Below, piece by piece: positions 45,937 to 54,643 of a DNA stretch of 64,000 bases; the first letter of the stretch is position 1, and the number at the start of each line of letters is the position of its first letter. The stretch is from JABDGV01 sp964577935 (GTDB lineage Bacteria; Chlamydiota; Chlamydiia; Chlamydiales; FEN-1388): assembly GCA_964577935.1 (NCBI GenBank), contig CAZOAJ010000012.1:1-64000 (forward strand). The letters run 5' to 3'. A program made the translations under genes and the position numbers. The notes under the pieces are model-generated. The model made no database searches. It was not told where the DNA came from and saw only the letters and a program-made list of their open reading frames with translations.

Positions 45937-46731
45937 TTATACGCAAACTCTTTCGAAAAACAGAGATTTGGCAGAGAGAGTCTTTGAAATCTCTGCTCGC
46001 AATAAAGATGAATCATGTGGATCGATACCATGAGACAAGTCATATTCATCTTTCAACCGTAAAAAAAGTCCATCATCTGAAATCTGAGGATTATCTTCTC
46101 GAATAAAGGCTCTTAAATTGACAGCGAATTTTTGGAAAATAGCAACTTTGAGGGTCTTTTTTTCTTCGGGATTAAAGGATGAGGCCAGGACTTTATGATA
46201 CAAGGTCTTAAGCTCTTGGCATGCCACCGAATACCCAAGTCCAATATCAAGTTTCTTGAGAAGTGATTCCTGAGTTTCGATGAGTTCTTGAATACGGGTT
46301 TTTGAAACAGTCTCGTTCAGCAGGTGCACCTGGTCGGCCTTTTCAGCGTCGTCAAATTTTGAGGAAATATAGAAGTTAATCGCGCTCATGGTCTCATAAA
46401 AACGTATTTTTTGAGCGGAAGCGTCGCGTGTGATAGATTCCTCCTCTTTTCGCACGAGCTCACTCAATTCTCTTAAGTCGAGTTGAATATACTCTTCTTC
46501 AGGCCTTATGAGGTGTTGACTAAAAAAGATGGATGCAATTTCGCTGAGAAGGTTGAGAGCTATGTTTGAGATGAGACTGGTTAATTTTCCTAGTACGCCT
46601 TTAACTTCGACCGGATAGGTAATTCTAAATCCACAAAAAGAAACAAAAGTCCTCTGACAGAGCGGATTGTAGGCTTCAAGATCTGTTTGAAGTCTTGAAG
46701 CCATGCTGTAGGAAAGAATCCGTAATCCCAT
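45937..46731 (-). CDS. Diverged member of the four-gene paralogue cluster, unknown
   Basis: A 264-residue, mostly helical protein. The N-terminal pattern (RLQTDLEAYN, then FxGFRITYPVEVKGVLGKL) aligns with that of the three neighbours (THTATFLG-x-x-I-K-F-P), and it shares their upstream TGATATAC element 36 bases before the start. The rest is more diverged. No known domain; perhaps coiled coil at about 85-160. No signal peptide. Confidence 0.65.
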   Translation of the reverse strand: MGLRILSYSMASRLQTDLEAYNPLCQRTFVSFCGFRITYPVEVKGVLGKLTSLISNIALNLLSEIASIFFSQHLIRPEEEYIQLDLRELSELVRKEEESITRDASAQKIRFYETMSAINFYISSKFDDAEKADQVHLLNETVSKTRIQELIETQESLLKKLDIGLGYSVACQELKTLYHKVLASSFNPEEKKTLKVAIFQKFAVNLRAFIREDNPQISDDGLFLRLKDEYDLSHGIDPHDSSLLRAEISKTLSAKSLFFERVCV

Positions 46732-46754
46732 AGTTGAATATCGACCATTTCGGA

Positions 46755-46785
46755 TACTTTTGGTATATCAAATTCATTATTTGTG
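46755..46785 (-). promoter_or_regulatory. Diverged copy of the shared promoter-like element
   Basis: AATTTGATATACC with the -10-like box (46762-46767) about 36 bases before the start codon, as in the three paralogues. Confidence 0.45.
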
Positions 46786-46953
46786 TGCGCCTGGCTTTAG
46801 AGATTTAGGCAATGATCAGTCGATTTTTTAGACTGAGCATGATATCTGCTCGTTTATTTGGTGAATGACAATCGGAAGTTTGGGTGAAATTTGTTAGAGA
46901 AAGAGCTCCTGAAATGTATTCTTTGTCCCTTACCATTCATCAATGACAAACTT

Positions 46954-46990
46954 ATGTTATCCAGGAGATCGGCGATCTTCTGGATAACAT
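46954..46990 (-). terminator. 17-bp hairpin after the 47042 gene
   Basis: Stem atgttatccaggagatc/gatcttctggataacat (one wobble) with a 3-base loop, about 50 bases past the stop of the minus-strand gene. Confidence 0.65.
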
Positions 46991-47041
46991 GAGTGATAAA
47001 GGGTAAAAATGTGGTTTGAAAGCCCTCTAAAGATAGCTCTA

Positions 47042-48043
47042 CTATTTCCGACTTATAATAAGAGCGTCACGTATTTTGGCGTATAAAGGGACTCCGTTAT
47101 CCTTAGGATTTAAGGCGTCTAGTACTCCACGTTCTTCGGGAAGTGCAGTTTTTCTATTAAATATACGAATTCCCTCGTCTGTGTAAAATATCATCTCATC
47201 CATGGATTTTTGAGCACTTTTTAAGAATTCAATGTCAGCTTCGCTAAGAGGTTCATGTTTCAAAATTTCCTGTACAGCTGCTGATAATTTTCCTGCTGCT
47301 TCTTTTAATGGCTTTGCCATTACTTCTTGCCACTGCTTAAGATCGATATTGTTCTGAGGAGGTGATTTATATTCAGCAAAAAGGTTGTTAAAAACATTTA
47401 TTGGGCGAGTTTCTCCAGAGGGTACTGCTTTCTCGTGCAGCATATACGCAGAATCTGCATATTTTTGGTTTAGTTCGCTATGGATGGGTTTTTGATCTGA
47501 GATTGTTAAAGCTGATTCGCTGACCACGTCATGCGCTCTCTTCAAGGTTATGTGAGCCGTGTCTTTATTCCCTTCGGCACAAATCTTATCAACGCGGTCG
47601 AGAACCCTTTTTGTAAATTCTCCGAGCGCTTTACCTTGTTCTTCCATTATTGTTGTGACATTAGAATGTAGAGTCTTGCTGGCTTTGCTTAAATTGGGGA
47701 ATTTTTCTGATATTAACTTATTTATGTCTTGAATGTTGGAAAAAAAAGCGGGCGAATCGGTGAAGTCATATTTAATGGTGTCTTTGTTTTCCGAAACTAA
47801 TGCAGTAAGGTTGGCTATTTGATGCTGTATTACGTGTTCATGATCTGTGACTCTTCCAGGAGCTAAAAATTTGAGTGCACTTAGAATTAAATTGCCAACT
47901 TTTTCTGCTAGAGCACTATCCTTAAATGGAAATGTAACTTTATGGCCGAAAAAAGTAGCAGTATGGGTGACTCCTTTTGTGTGATTCTCTAAACCAGTCA
48001 TCAAGGTTGCAGTGGCCTTGTAGGCATCTGGCTGGATTGTCAT
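47042..48043 (-). CDS. Paralogue cluster member, unknown helical protein
   Basis: Starting at ATG 48043, placed as in its paralogues relative to the shared promoter element, gives 333 residues. The family N-terminus is GVTHTATFFGHKVTFPF followed by a hydrophobic helix (KVGNLILSALKFLAPG). The remainder is helical and charged. The C-terminus (NPKDNGVPLYAKIRD) parallels NPKGVVPLARHI and NPKGMLLTRNI in the others. No enzyme motif. Possibly a secreted lineage-specific protein. Confidence 0.75.
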   Translation of the reverse strand: MTIQPDAYKATATLMTGLENHTKGVTHTATFFGHKVTFPFKDSALAEKVGNLILSALKFLAPGRVTDHEHVIQHQIANLTALVSENKDTIKYDFTDSPAFFSNIQDINKLISEKFPNLSKASKTLHSNVTTIMEEQGKALGEFTKRVLDRVDKICAEGNKDTAHITLKRAHDVVSESALTISDQKPIHSELNQKYADSAYMLHEKAVPSGETRPINVFNNLFAEYKSPPQNNIDLKQWQEVMAKPLKEAAGKLSAAVQEILKHEPLSEADIEFLKSAQKSMDEMIFYTDEGIRIFNRKTALPEERGVLDALNPKDNGVPLYAKIRDALIISRK

Positions 48044-48064
48044 ATACACCGTCCATTTCAATCT

Positions 48065-48101
48065 TCCCTTCAGTATATCAAATTAATTAATTTAATTTAC
48101 A
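48065..48101 (-). promoter_or_regulatory. Shared promoter-like element of the paralogue cluster
   Basis: AATTAATTTGATATACTGAAGG with TATACT (48072-48077) 34 bases before the start and an AT-rich stretch upstream, as in many chlamydial sigma-66 promoters. Conserved at three sites and partly at a fourth. Confidence 0.6.
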
Positions 48102-48167
48102 TTGTCGGCGAAATTAGAGCGGAGAGACTGAAAATAAGCGTTTATTCCTATTGGTGTCCCTAAATAG

Positions 48168-48243
48168 AATGAAGGACAATCATGCCTACTGTTGGGAAGT
48201 GTTTGAGAAATCTTTGTCTCAAATCAGTTTAAGGAGCGTTTTT
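48168..48243 (-). pseudogene. Remnant of the rny 3' end
   Basis: On the minus strand one frame reads RFLKHFPTVGMIVLHS, matching FLKHFPTVQTLILHSP at the C-terminus of RNase Y (50669-50740). It is interrupted by a stop. It lies upstream of a paralogue just as real rny lies upstream of the 49562 gene. Confidence 0.7.
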
Positions 48244-48411
48244 GGATATCTTAACTCATGATCGAGTCTTTTCTATTGGATTCCTAATAGGCCTGAAGAA
48301 TTGAGGGAGGGGAAATTACCAAGCAGACTTATCCAGAAGGTCGGATTATTCTGTGCCTTATCCGAGTAACTCAGCCACGTATAATTTAGATGAAATTCGG
48401 CCAATTTGAGT

Positions 48412-49389
48412 TCAAAGCGTTATGTGTCTCGCCAAAGGCACTACTCCTTTTGGATTCAAAATCTTATGTATCTCCTTATATGAATCAGGTTTTTCATCTA
48501 ATAGAAAATTATTTAGATCCTGAAGTTGATTCTGGGCATTTATTAGAATTTTTATATCATTTTGTAATTTTGTATTTTTATTTAAAATCGAATTTATTTC
48601 AGTTCTATAACTGGTTGCAGCACTTAGAATTGGGCGTGACATAGCACTCCGCCATGCATCTATATCACTTTTATCAAGAGCTGGGTCAAATCTAAGACCC
48701 TGTGGGTTCATATACTCACTTTTGAGACTCACAAAGGTTCCAGAAACAGTGTATTTGCCTCTGTGCAAGCTTTCTGCATGCTCCGCATATTTTTCGAAGA
48801 GCTTTTTAAGAACCTCTGTTTTCTCTTCAGGTGTCAATGCTGATTTTTTAACATCACTATATGCCTGCCCTAGTGCATTTTGGGCGTTGTTTATGCCCTT
48901 ACTGCAAGCGGTATCAAGTTTCTCGAGGTGTTTCGCTGTAAACTCTTCCAACTTTCTGCTTCTTTGCTCTTTTATATCCTTGACTTCGGCTTGTAGTTCC
49001 ATATTTGGAAGGAGAGGGGTGGTGTATCGAATGTCTTTCGAGGCTAGAGGAGTATTGTTTGTTATTATGGAATTAATCGTTTCAACGTTCTTGAGAAACT
49101 TTTGATATGAGTCGGTACCGTCGTTTATGATCTTTTCTTTTTCGCTCTGAATGCTTTTTTTAAGCTCTGTTATTTGCTTGCTTATGTCTTGAAGTCTCGA
49201 GGTATTTCCTAGATGGACTGTTTTTAAGGCATCTACAGCAAAAATGCCAATTTTCGAAGCGGTTGGCCAAGATGTAATTGGAAATTTAATCGTGCGACCT
49301 AGAAAAGTAGCGGTATGCGTAACACCTTCTGTATGCTTTTGTAGATCAGCTTTTAAAGTTTCGGCTCTGCTGTAAGCGTTAATTGACAT
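48412..49389 (-). CDS. Paralogue cluster member, unknown helical protein
   Basis: ATG 49389 gives 325 residues. Family landmarks: GVTHTATFLGRTIKFPI, KIGIFAVDALKTVHLGN, LQDISKQITELKK and NPKGVVPLARHI at the end. Closest to the 49562 gene. Long amphipathic helices suggest coiled coil. No export signal or catalytic motif seen. Confidence 0.75.
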   Translation of the reverse strand: MSINAYSRAETLKADLQKHTEGVTHTATFLGRTIKFPITSWPTASKIGIFAVDALKTVHLGNTSRLQDISKQITELKKSIQSEKEKIINDGTDSYQKFLKNVETINSIITNNTPLASKDIRYTTPLLPNMELQAEVKDIKEQRSRKLEEFTAKHLEKLDTACSKGINNAQNALGQAYSDVKKSALTPEEKTEVLKKLFEKYAEHAESLHRGKYTVSGTFVSLKSEYMNPQGLRFDPALDKSDIDAWRSAMSRPILSAATSYRTEINSILNKNTKLQNDIKILINAQNQLQDLNNFLLDEKPDSYKEIHKILNPKGVVPLARHITL

Positions 49390-49409
49390 AGGTGCCACTC
49401 GTGTGAATC

Positions 49410-49441
49410 TTCCTTTCAGTATATCAAATAATTAATTTAAG
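49410..49441 (-). promoter_or_regulatory. Shared promoter-like element of the paralogue cluster
   Basis: TTAATTATTTGATATACTGAAAGG with TATACT at 49418-49423, 34 bases before the start of the 48412 gene. Confidence 0.6.
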
Positions 49442-49514
49442 ATGTATTGAGCGAAGAATTAGATAGGGTAGGCCGAAAACAATCGCTTATTTCTATTATG
49501 TGCTCGCTTGCAAA

Positions 49515-49546
49515 GCGTTTAAGAGGCAGCCTTTTTTTAAACGGGT
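49515..49546 (-). pseudogene. Decayed remnant of the rny 3' end
   Basis: The plus-strand sequence gcgtttaagaggcagcc followed by ctttttttaaacggg aligns with atgtttaagaaaggcct and ctttttgaatcgg inside the rny 3' end, and the flanking ggccgaaaacaatcg also matches the rny downstream flank. Shorter and more decayed than 48168-48243. Confidence 0.45.
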
Positions 49547-49561
49547 ACGTAAACCAAATCG

Positions 49562-50566
49562 CTAAGGAATACAAAAGCGTATGTTTCTAGTCAAAAGCAT
49601 TCCTTTTGGGTTCAACACCTTGTGTATATCAACATATGACTCAGGAGTTTCTTGTATCAACCAACTATTTAGGTCCTGAAATGCGTTCTCGGCATCTTTG
49701 AGGAGTTTTAAGTCATTTTCTGATTTTGATTTTTTATTTAATATTAGATCTATGTCAGTTCTATAATCTTTGGCAGCTTTTAAAATTGGATTTACCATTG
49801 CGGTTCGCCATGTGGCTATATCAGTTTTATCAAAAAATGGCCCGAATCCAAGACCTTCAGGGTTCATATAGTCACGTTTAATGCTCATAAATGTTTTAGA
49901 AACAGAATTGTTACATTCTTTACTATGTACGCGTTGAGCATGTTCGGCATATTTTTCGAACAGTTTTTTAAGCGTCTCTCTTTTCTGTTGAGGCTTCAAT
50001 GATGATGAGTTTTTAACAGCTTGATATGCTTGCAGGAGTGCGTTATGGGCGCTTTGTATATCCTTCTTACAAGAGTTTTCAATAATCCTGAGATATTTTG
50101 GTGTAAATATTTGCACATTTTGCATTCTTTGGGCTTCTATTTGCTGGACTGCTTTTTGTAGCTGAGTATTTCCAGAAATCGGGACGGATTGTTTTTCACT
50201 TTCGAAGGCTTTAGAAATGTTCGAGTCGTTTATCAATTTGTTAATTGTACTCATGTTATCAAAAAAAATCTGATACGACTCTGTTGTGTCGTCTATGATG
50301 CTTTTTCGTTCATCTTGAATTAATGTTTTAAGGTCTTTTATTCGCTTGCTTATTTCTTGAAGGCTACTGGCATTTCCTAGATGAACGATTTTTAAAACAG
50401 TAACAAAAACGATGCCAATTTTTGACAAGTTTGGCCAACGTGGGCTTGGATATTGGAGTTTATAATCTAGAAAAGTAGCGATGTGTGTGAAGCCTTTTCT
50501 ATGCTCCTCTAGGTCATGGCTTAACTTTGCCGCTTCTTCATACGCACGGAGCTGAGATTTGATCAT
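49562..50566 (-). CDS. Paralogue cluster member, unknown helical protein
   Basis: ATG 50566 gives 334 residues. Shares GFTHIATFLDYKLQYPS, KIGIVFVTVLKIVHLGN, LQEISKRIKDLK and NPKGMLLTRNI with its neighbours. It is the copy directly behind intact rny and probably closest to the ancestral arrangement. Function unknown. Confidence 0.75.
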   Translation of the reverse strand: MIKSQLRAYEEAAKLSHDLEEHRKGFTHIATFLDYKLQYPSPRWPNLSKIGIVFVTVLKIVHLGNASSLQEISKRIKDLKTLIQDERKSIIDDTTESYQIFFDNMSTINKLINDSNISKAFESEKQSVPISGNTQLQKAVQQIEAQRMQNVQIFTPKYLRIIENSCKKDIQSAHNALLQAYQAVKNSSSLKPQQKRETLKKLFEKYAEHAQRVHSKECNNSVSKTFMSIKRDYMNPEGLGFGPFFDKTDIATWRTAMVNPILKAAKDYRTDIDLILNKKSKSENDLKLLKDAENAFQDLNSWLIQETPESYVDIHKVLNPKGMLLTRNIRFCIP

Positions 50567-50587
50567 CGTATACACCGTACATTCAAT

Positions 50588-50620
50588 CTTCCTTCAGTAT
50601 ATCAATTAATTAATTTAAAT
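50588..50620 (-). promoter_or_regulatory. Shared promoter-like element of the paralogue cluster
   Basis: TTAATTAATTGATATACTGAAGG with TATACT at 50596-50601, 35 bases before the start of the 49562 gene. Confidence 0.6.
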
Positions 50621-50668
50621 ACGCGCTCTAGGAATTAGTTGGGGTGAGCCGCAAATGATCGATTGTCC

Positions 50669-52138
50669 CTATGGCGAATGAAGGATAAGTGTCTGCACTG
50701 TTGGGAAATGTTTAAGAAAGGCCTCTTTTTGAATCGGATCAAGAAGCGTTTTCCTTGTGTTTTCGTTCACGACTAAGTGAAGCTCTTTTCCGCCGGATAG
50801 GCAATAAGCTTGAAGAACTCCGGGAAATAATCGAGCGGCCTCTTCGAGGAGGTTTGATTTTTCTATGAGCTCATTAAGCGTTACTGATCGAGCTCCGGGC
50901 AGTGCCGCGGAAATGGCATCCGCTATCGGAATAAGCCGAGCTTCAGGAGTTTTTGGCACTACTTCTTTATGGTGGGCCGCAATGCCATTTGATATCTCTT
51001 CGTGCAGTCCACATTCGCGAACGAATCGAGCGCCAGATAGCGCGTGAGAGAGTGAATCGTGAGGTAAAACTTTTCCAATGTCGTGAAGGAGTCCTATGAG
51101 TGTTGCTTTTTGGGGTGAAAGCTTGAGCTCAAGGCTCATATTTTGAGCGATTCGAGCAACTTCGATGCTATGAAGGAATAAGTTTTGTCCTAAACTTGAA
51201 AAGTGTTCCATCTCAGAAAGCTTTTTAAGTATCTGTGGAGGAAGTTCTGGAAGTGTCACGCATCCAATCTCTCGAACACTGTGTTTGATTCGATCGATAT
51301 GTGCCTGCTCAAATGCTTCTTCTGCACGAAGGAAAAGTTCATCAAGGATTTTAAGGGATATTTTTGAGAGTTTAAAGAGCTCGGATGCAAGATATGCAGC
51401 AGAGGCTCTGCGTTTTCCGTTTGAAGAGGAGATGTTAAGAAGTAGGTTTTGTTCGTCGATGACAACATGTGTTCCTGTCAGCTCTTCAAATCGCTTTATA
51501 GTTCTGCCATCTCGGCCGATGATTTGAGGGAGGAGTTCTTGAGTTGTAATTGGTACTGAAATGGTGATGAATTCTTTCGTGGTAGGAAGAGATCCTCGTT
51601 CAAGAGCTGTAATTAAAATTTCACTTGCACGGCTTTTGGCGTCTCGTTCAAGAGCATTCATTTCGAGAGTGTATTGAGCCTCAGCTTCCTTGCGCTTTTG
51701 GTGAAACGCGTTTGAGGCCAGAATGGTTATCAACTCTTCAAGTGGTTGAGAATGAAGCGATTCAATGTGATGCGTGAGTTTTTGCTTAAGTTCTGTAACT
51801 TCTTGAATCTGTTTAGATACACTTTTTCTTTCGTGATCAAGGCGTTCTTTTTCGTTCTTGATTCTCTTTTGCTCTCGCTCAATTTTTTCTTCAAATTCAG
51901 CTTTTTTCTGCTTCAGAAGAGCTTTTGTTTCTATTTCTGTTTTCTGAAGATTGAGTCGTGTTGTTTGCTCAAGCAGATGTAGATTTTTCTTTTGTCGAGA
52001 TTCATCTTCTTCGATCGAACGGCTCAAGGAAATAAGCTTATTGCGTTGAGACTTTTTAAGATGCTGCCACCAAAAGAAACAGATAAGAAAACTTGTCGCT
52101 AGGCCAACGGCAAATGAAGAGATATCGAAAGAGGTCAT
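50669..52138 (-). CDS. rny: Ribonuclease Y
   Basis: Membrane-anchored endoribonuclease that starts mRNA decay. The 489 residues have an N-terminal membrane segment (about 7-23), a long coiled coil (about 30-140), a KH domain (PQIIGRDGRTIKRFEELTG near 200-225) and an HD domain with LLHDIGKVLPHDSLSH near 345. Slightly shorter than the usual 515-520. The start lies 3 bases after the CBS/CorC gene, so co-transcription is likely. Confidence 0.94.
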   Translation of the reverse strand: MTSFDISSFAVGLATSFLICFFWWQHLKKSQRNKLISLSRSIEEDESRQKKNLHLLEQTTRLNLQKTEIETKALLKQKKAEFEEKIEREQKRIKNEKERLDHERKSVSKQIQEVTELKQKLTHHIESLHSQPLEELITILASNAFHQKRKEAEAQYTLEMNALERDAKSRASEILITALERGSLPTTKEFITISVPITTQELLPQIIGRDGRTIKRFEELTGTHVVIDEQNLLLNISSSNGKRRASAAYLASELFKLSKISLKILDELFLRAEEAFEQAHIDRIKHSVREIGCVTLPELPPQILKKLSEMEHFSSLGQNLFLHSIEVARIAQNMSLELKLSPQKATLIGLLHDIGKVLPHDSLSHALSGARFVRECGLHEEISNGIAAHHKEVVPKTPEARLIPIADAISAALPGARSVTLNELIEKSNLLEEAARLFPGVLQAYCLSGGKELHLVVNENTRKTLLDPIQKEAFLKHFPTVQTLILHSP

Positions 52139-52141
52139 TCT

Positions 52142-53458
52142 TCAGTTTCCCTCGTATTTGATGGGAGTAATTTGAACCTCGTCCACAGTTCTGTCATCGC
52201 TCTTCAAAATGGTAATATCATATTTTTCCATATGAAGCGAAGTGCCTGGCGGGGGAATAGCTCCTGCTTTATAAAAGATGAAGCCTGCGACGGTGTCATA
52301 TTCATCTTCTTGAGGAAGAAAAATGCCAATTTCAGATTCAAGGTCAGAGAGGTTCATCTTTGCATCGACTATCCATGAGCCTTTTGCTCCTCTTCTAAAT
52401 GAGCGCTCTCCGGTATCATATTCGTCTTCAATACGACCAACAATTTCTTCAAGAATATCTTCAATCGTTACAATTCCTGAAGTCCCGCCATACTCATCGA
52501 CAACTACTGCCATATGCGATTGACGCTTTTTCAGCTCCTGGAGAAGAGAGGGTATAGGTTTCGTTTCGGGGCAGTAATAGACTCTTTTGGCCAGTGTTTT
52601 TATCGGTTTGTCAAGGTCTTTTTGAGGGTTTGGCTGCATGTAAATCGCTAAGAGATCCTTGTAGAGCAAGACTCCTACAATGTTGTCTATAGAACCTCGA
52701 TAGATTGGGATGCGGCTATAGCCTTCTTGATTGATGAGTGTTACGGCGTCTTTAAGGAGTATATCTTCAGAGATGCAGAAGAGATCAACTCGTGGCATCA
52801 TAATTTCACGCGCTATTTTATCTTTGAAGCTCAAGACAGACTGAAGAAGCTTTTTGTCGCCTTCGGAAACAGTGGTGCGGTCATCGAGTTCTCGTAGAAG
52901 TTCGATAAGATGGGCTTTTGTTGGAGTGTATACAGCCACAAACTCACCGTTAAAGAGAGAGAGTATTTTTTCAAGAATGACAAAAAGAGGAAGGAGGGGA
53001 ATTACGATCACAAGCGTTGGTGTCGTCGCAAAACGGAAGATTGTTTCTGGCGACTTTTGTGCCCACCAGCGGGGGATGACATCGCTGGCAGAAAAGAGAA
53101 TGTAGCTTGTCGCGAGTATAAAGCCCAAAGAGGAGATTAAAAGCCCCCACGAAGTCCATATGCCATCCCATATTTGAGCGAGATCCTTTTGAGTGAGACT
53201 TTGATGGCTTTCAACTAAGGCTAAAACGATGATGACGAATAAAACTCGAAGCACATGTTGTGATCCGTTTATGCTGAATAAAAATGCATTGAGTTTAGGT
53301 TGTTTAAATTGGGCTTCTAAGATCTGCGAGAGTGTTGAGGTATTTGTTAGCAACTTTTTTGAAACTGTGCTTCGATTGTTTCGTGCTGCGTGGTAAAAGC
53401 AGCTAATGCATAAGAGTCCGTAAAGGATCAATAGGCCAGTTACTGAGGCAATCAACAT
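52142..53458 (-). CDS. CNNM/CorC-type membrane protein with CBS domains
   Basis: 438 residues: a DUF21 transmembrane domain (about 1-190, four hydrophobic segments), a CBS pair (about 205-325, with REIMMPRVDLFCIS and YSRIPIYRGSIDNIVG), VVVDEYGGTSGIVTIEDILE and a C-terminal CorC/HlyC domain (about 345-430). The family is linked to Mg2+ or Co2+ transport; the hemolysin label is historical. Chlamydia has the homologue next to ybeY as here. Confidence 0.92.
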   Translation of the reverse strand: MLIASVTGLLILYGLLCISCFYHAARNNRSTVSKKLLTNTSTLSQILEAQFKQPKLNAFLFSINGSQHVLRVLFVIIVLALVESHQSLTQKDLAQIWDGIWTSWGLLISSLGFILATSYILFSASDVIPRWWAQKSPETIFRFATTPTLVIVIPLLPLFVILEKILSLFNGEFVAVYTPTKAHLIELLRELDDRTTVSEGDKKLLQSVLSFKDKIAREIMMPRVDLFCISEDILLKDAVTLINQEGYSRIPIYRGSIDNIVGVLLYKDLLAIYMQPNPQKDLDKPIKTLAKRVYYCPETKPIPSLLQELKKRQSHMAVVVDEYGGTSGIVTIEDILEEIVGRIEDEYDTGERSFRRGAKGSWIVDAKMNLSDLESEIGIFLPQEDEYDTVAGFIFYKAGAIPPPGTSLHMEKYDITILKSDDRTVDEVQITPIKYEGN

Positions 53459-53578
53459 ATAATTTTTATTCGATTTGTGAGTGTATATGCACGCTATGAC
53501 TCAAAAGTATGTCTGACGATAGGTCAATATCGCCTTCCTCAAATCTACATGCTTGGGGTCATAATGTGTATAACAGGT

Positions 53579-54049
53579 CTAAGTGACCAGTCTTTTTTTC
53601 ACAAGACGGTCAAGATGAAATTTTTCTCGAAGTTTCATGGTTTTGCGTTTGCATTCGGTCGAATCCTCATATCCTATGAGGTGAAGCAGGCCATGTACAA
53701 GATAGAGGCTTATTTCAAAAGAGATTGAGGTTTTGTTTTTTACCGACTCGAAGATCGCGGTTTTTGGGCAGATGAATATTTCACCCAAAAATCCGTCAGG
53801 AAGTTGTGCATCTTCTGGAGCGTCGAACGGAAAGGTCATGCAATCCGTAGGGGAGGGATCGTTGAAATGTTCTAGATGAAGCTTTCTTGTTTCATCATCA
53901 GATATAAAGGAAACATCCACTCGTGTTGGAGGGACTCCTTCATGTTGGAGAACATCTCGAGCGATCAAAATAAGAGAGCGCCTCAAATGGGAGATAGCTA
54001 TATCTCTTTGGGCGCTTCTGATAGAAACAATTGTTTTGATTTGTCTCAA
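53579..54049 (-). CDS. ybeY: Endoribonuclease YbeY
   Basis: Zinc enzyme for 16S rRNA maturation. A TTG start at 54049 gives 156 residues, the usual family length, and avoids overlapping the preceding small gene. An ATG at 54115 would add 22 residues inside it. The motif is HGLLHLIGYED, where most bacteria have HGxLHLxGYDH, so the third zinc His is replaced by acidic residues, as in some other phyla. Confidence 0.9.
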   Translation of the reverse strand: MRQIKTIVSIRSAQRDIAISHLRRSLILIARDVLQHEGVPPTRVDVSFISDDETRKLHLEHFNDPSPTDCMTFPFDAPEDAQLPDGFLGEIFICPKTAIFESVKNKTSISFEISLYLVHGLLHLIGYEDSTECKRKTMKLREKFHLDRLVKKRLVT

Positions 54050-54065
54050 GGGTAAAGATCTCTTT

Positions 54066-54224
54066 CTAGAGAGAAGGAGTCTTTGGAAGTCCTGTAACTT
54101 TGCAGCCTTCAGCATCTTTCAGGCGGCCGAGTTTCTTCAAGACATCAACGCGTTCAAAACGCTTGAGCACGTTTCGTTTTTTTACACCCTTATTGGACTT
54201 ACCATAGCTGGCGTGGCGTGTCAT
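54066..54224 (-). CDS. Chlamydia/Verrucomicrobia small basic protein
   Basis: A 52-residue very basic protein opening MTRHASYGKSNKGVKKRNVL, with KRFERVDVLKKLGR and KVTGLPKT. This matches the family TIGR04137, which is restricted to Chlamydiae and Verrucomicrobia and proposed to associate with rRNA. It lies directly before ybeY. GAGG lies 12 bases upstream. Its presence supports the taxonomic call. Confidence 0.9.
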   Translation of the reverse strand: MTRHASYGKSNKGVKKRNVLKRFERVDVLKKLGRLKDAEGCKVTGLPKTPSL

Positions 54225-54308
54225 TTTCTATGAGCCTCTTTCGATATACTTTTCAATATGTGCTTGATTCAGCAGGTGTAAACCACCTGGAGAATCAAAT
54301 GCAACTGT

Positions 54309-54494
54309 TTATTTTGCTTGACTTTTCATTTTAGGAACAAATACCGAAACGGCTAAATCACCTGTAATGGCATTTTCGTGCATGCGTATTTTGGGTTTGC
54401 AAGAGCAGCCGCAGCAGCCTTTAGGGCCGGTTTTGATTTTTGGTCTTTTTCGGCTGATAAGTCGTATACGGGACACTTTACTGAGGCGAACCAT
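54309..54494 (-). CDS. Small basic Cys-rich protein, unknown
   Basis: 61 residues with a basic N-terminal half (VRLSKVSRIRLISRKRPKIK) and a Cys cluster CCGCSC near 27-32 that could bind a metal or Fe-S centre. GGAG lies nine bases upstream of the ATG. It precedes the small basic protein and ybeY on the same strand, so it is probably a ribosome-related member of that operon (inference). Confidence 0.7.
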   Translation of the reverse strand: MVRLSKVSRIRLISRKRPKIKTGPKGCCGCSCKPKIRMHENAITGDLAVSVFVPKMKSQAK

Positions 54495-54643
54495 TGTTAG
54501 AACTCCAAAGAAATTCGTATTGAAAGAGCATGATACCTAACTTAAAGAGTAAGTCTCAAGTCAAAACTCTCAAATAAAAAACTCGTACTCAATTTGTCTC
54601 TAATTTCAGCGTCAAATGACGTCTAAATTCCAAAGTTTACCAC

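Larger units (their letters stand above)
46732..47041. other. 310-bp intergenic region
   Basis: Holds the promoter-like element of the 45937 gene (near 46755-46785), a possible heavily decayed copy of the rny 3' end (about 46859-46910) and the hairpin at 46954-46990. No gene seen. Confidence 0.6.
48044..48411. other. 368-bp intergenic region
   Basis: Contains the promoter-like element of the 47042 gene and a remnant of the rny 3' end (48168-48243). The rest shows no coding signal or strong hairpin. Confidence 0.6.

Noticed and set aside
54050..54115. ATG 54115 as the ybeY start
   Set aside because: It lies inside the small basic protein gene; TTG 54049 gives the normal YbeY length.
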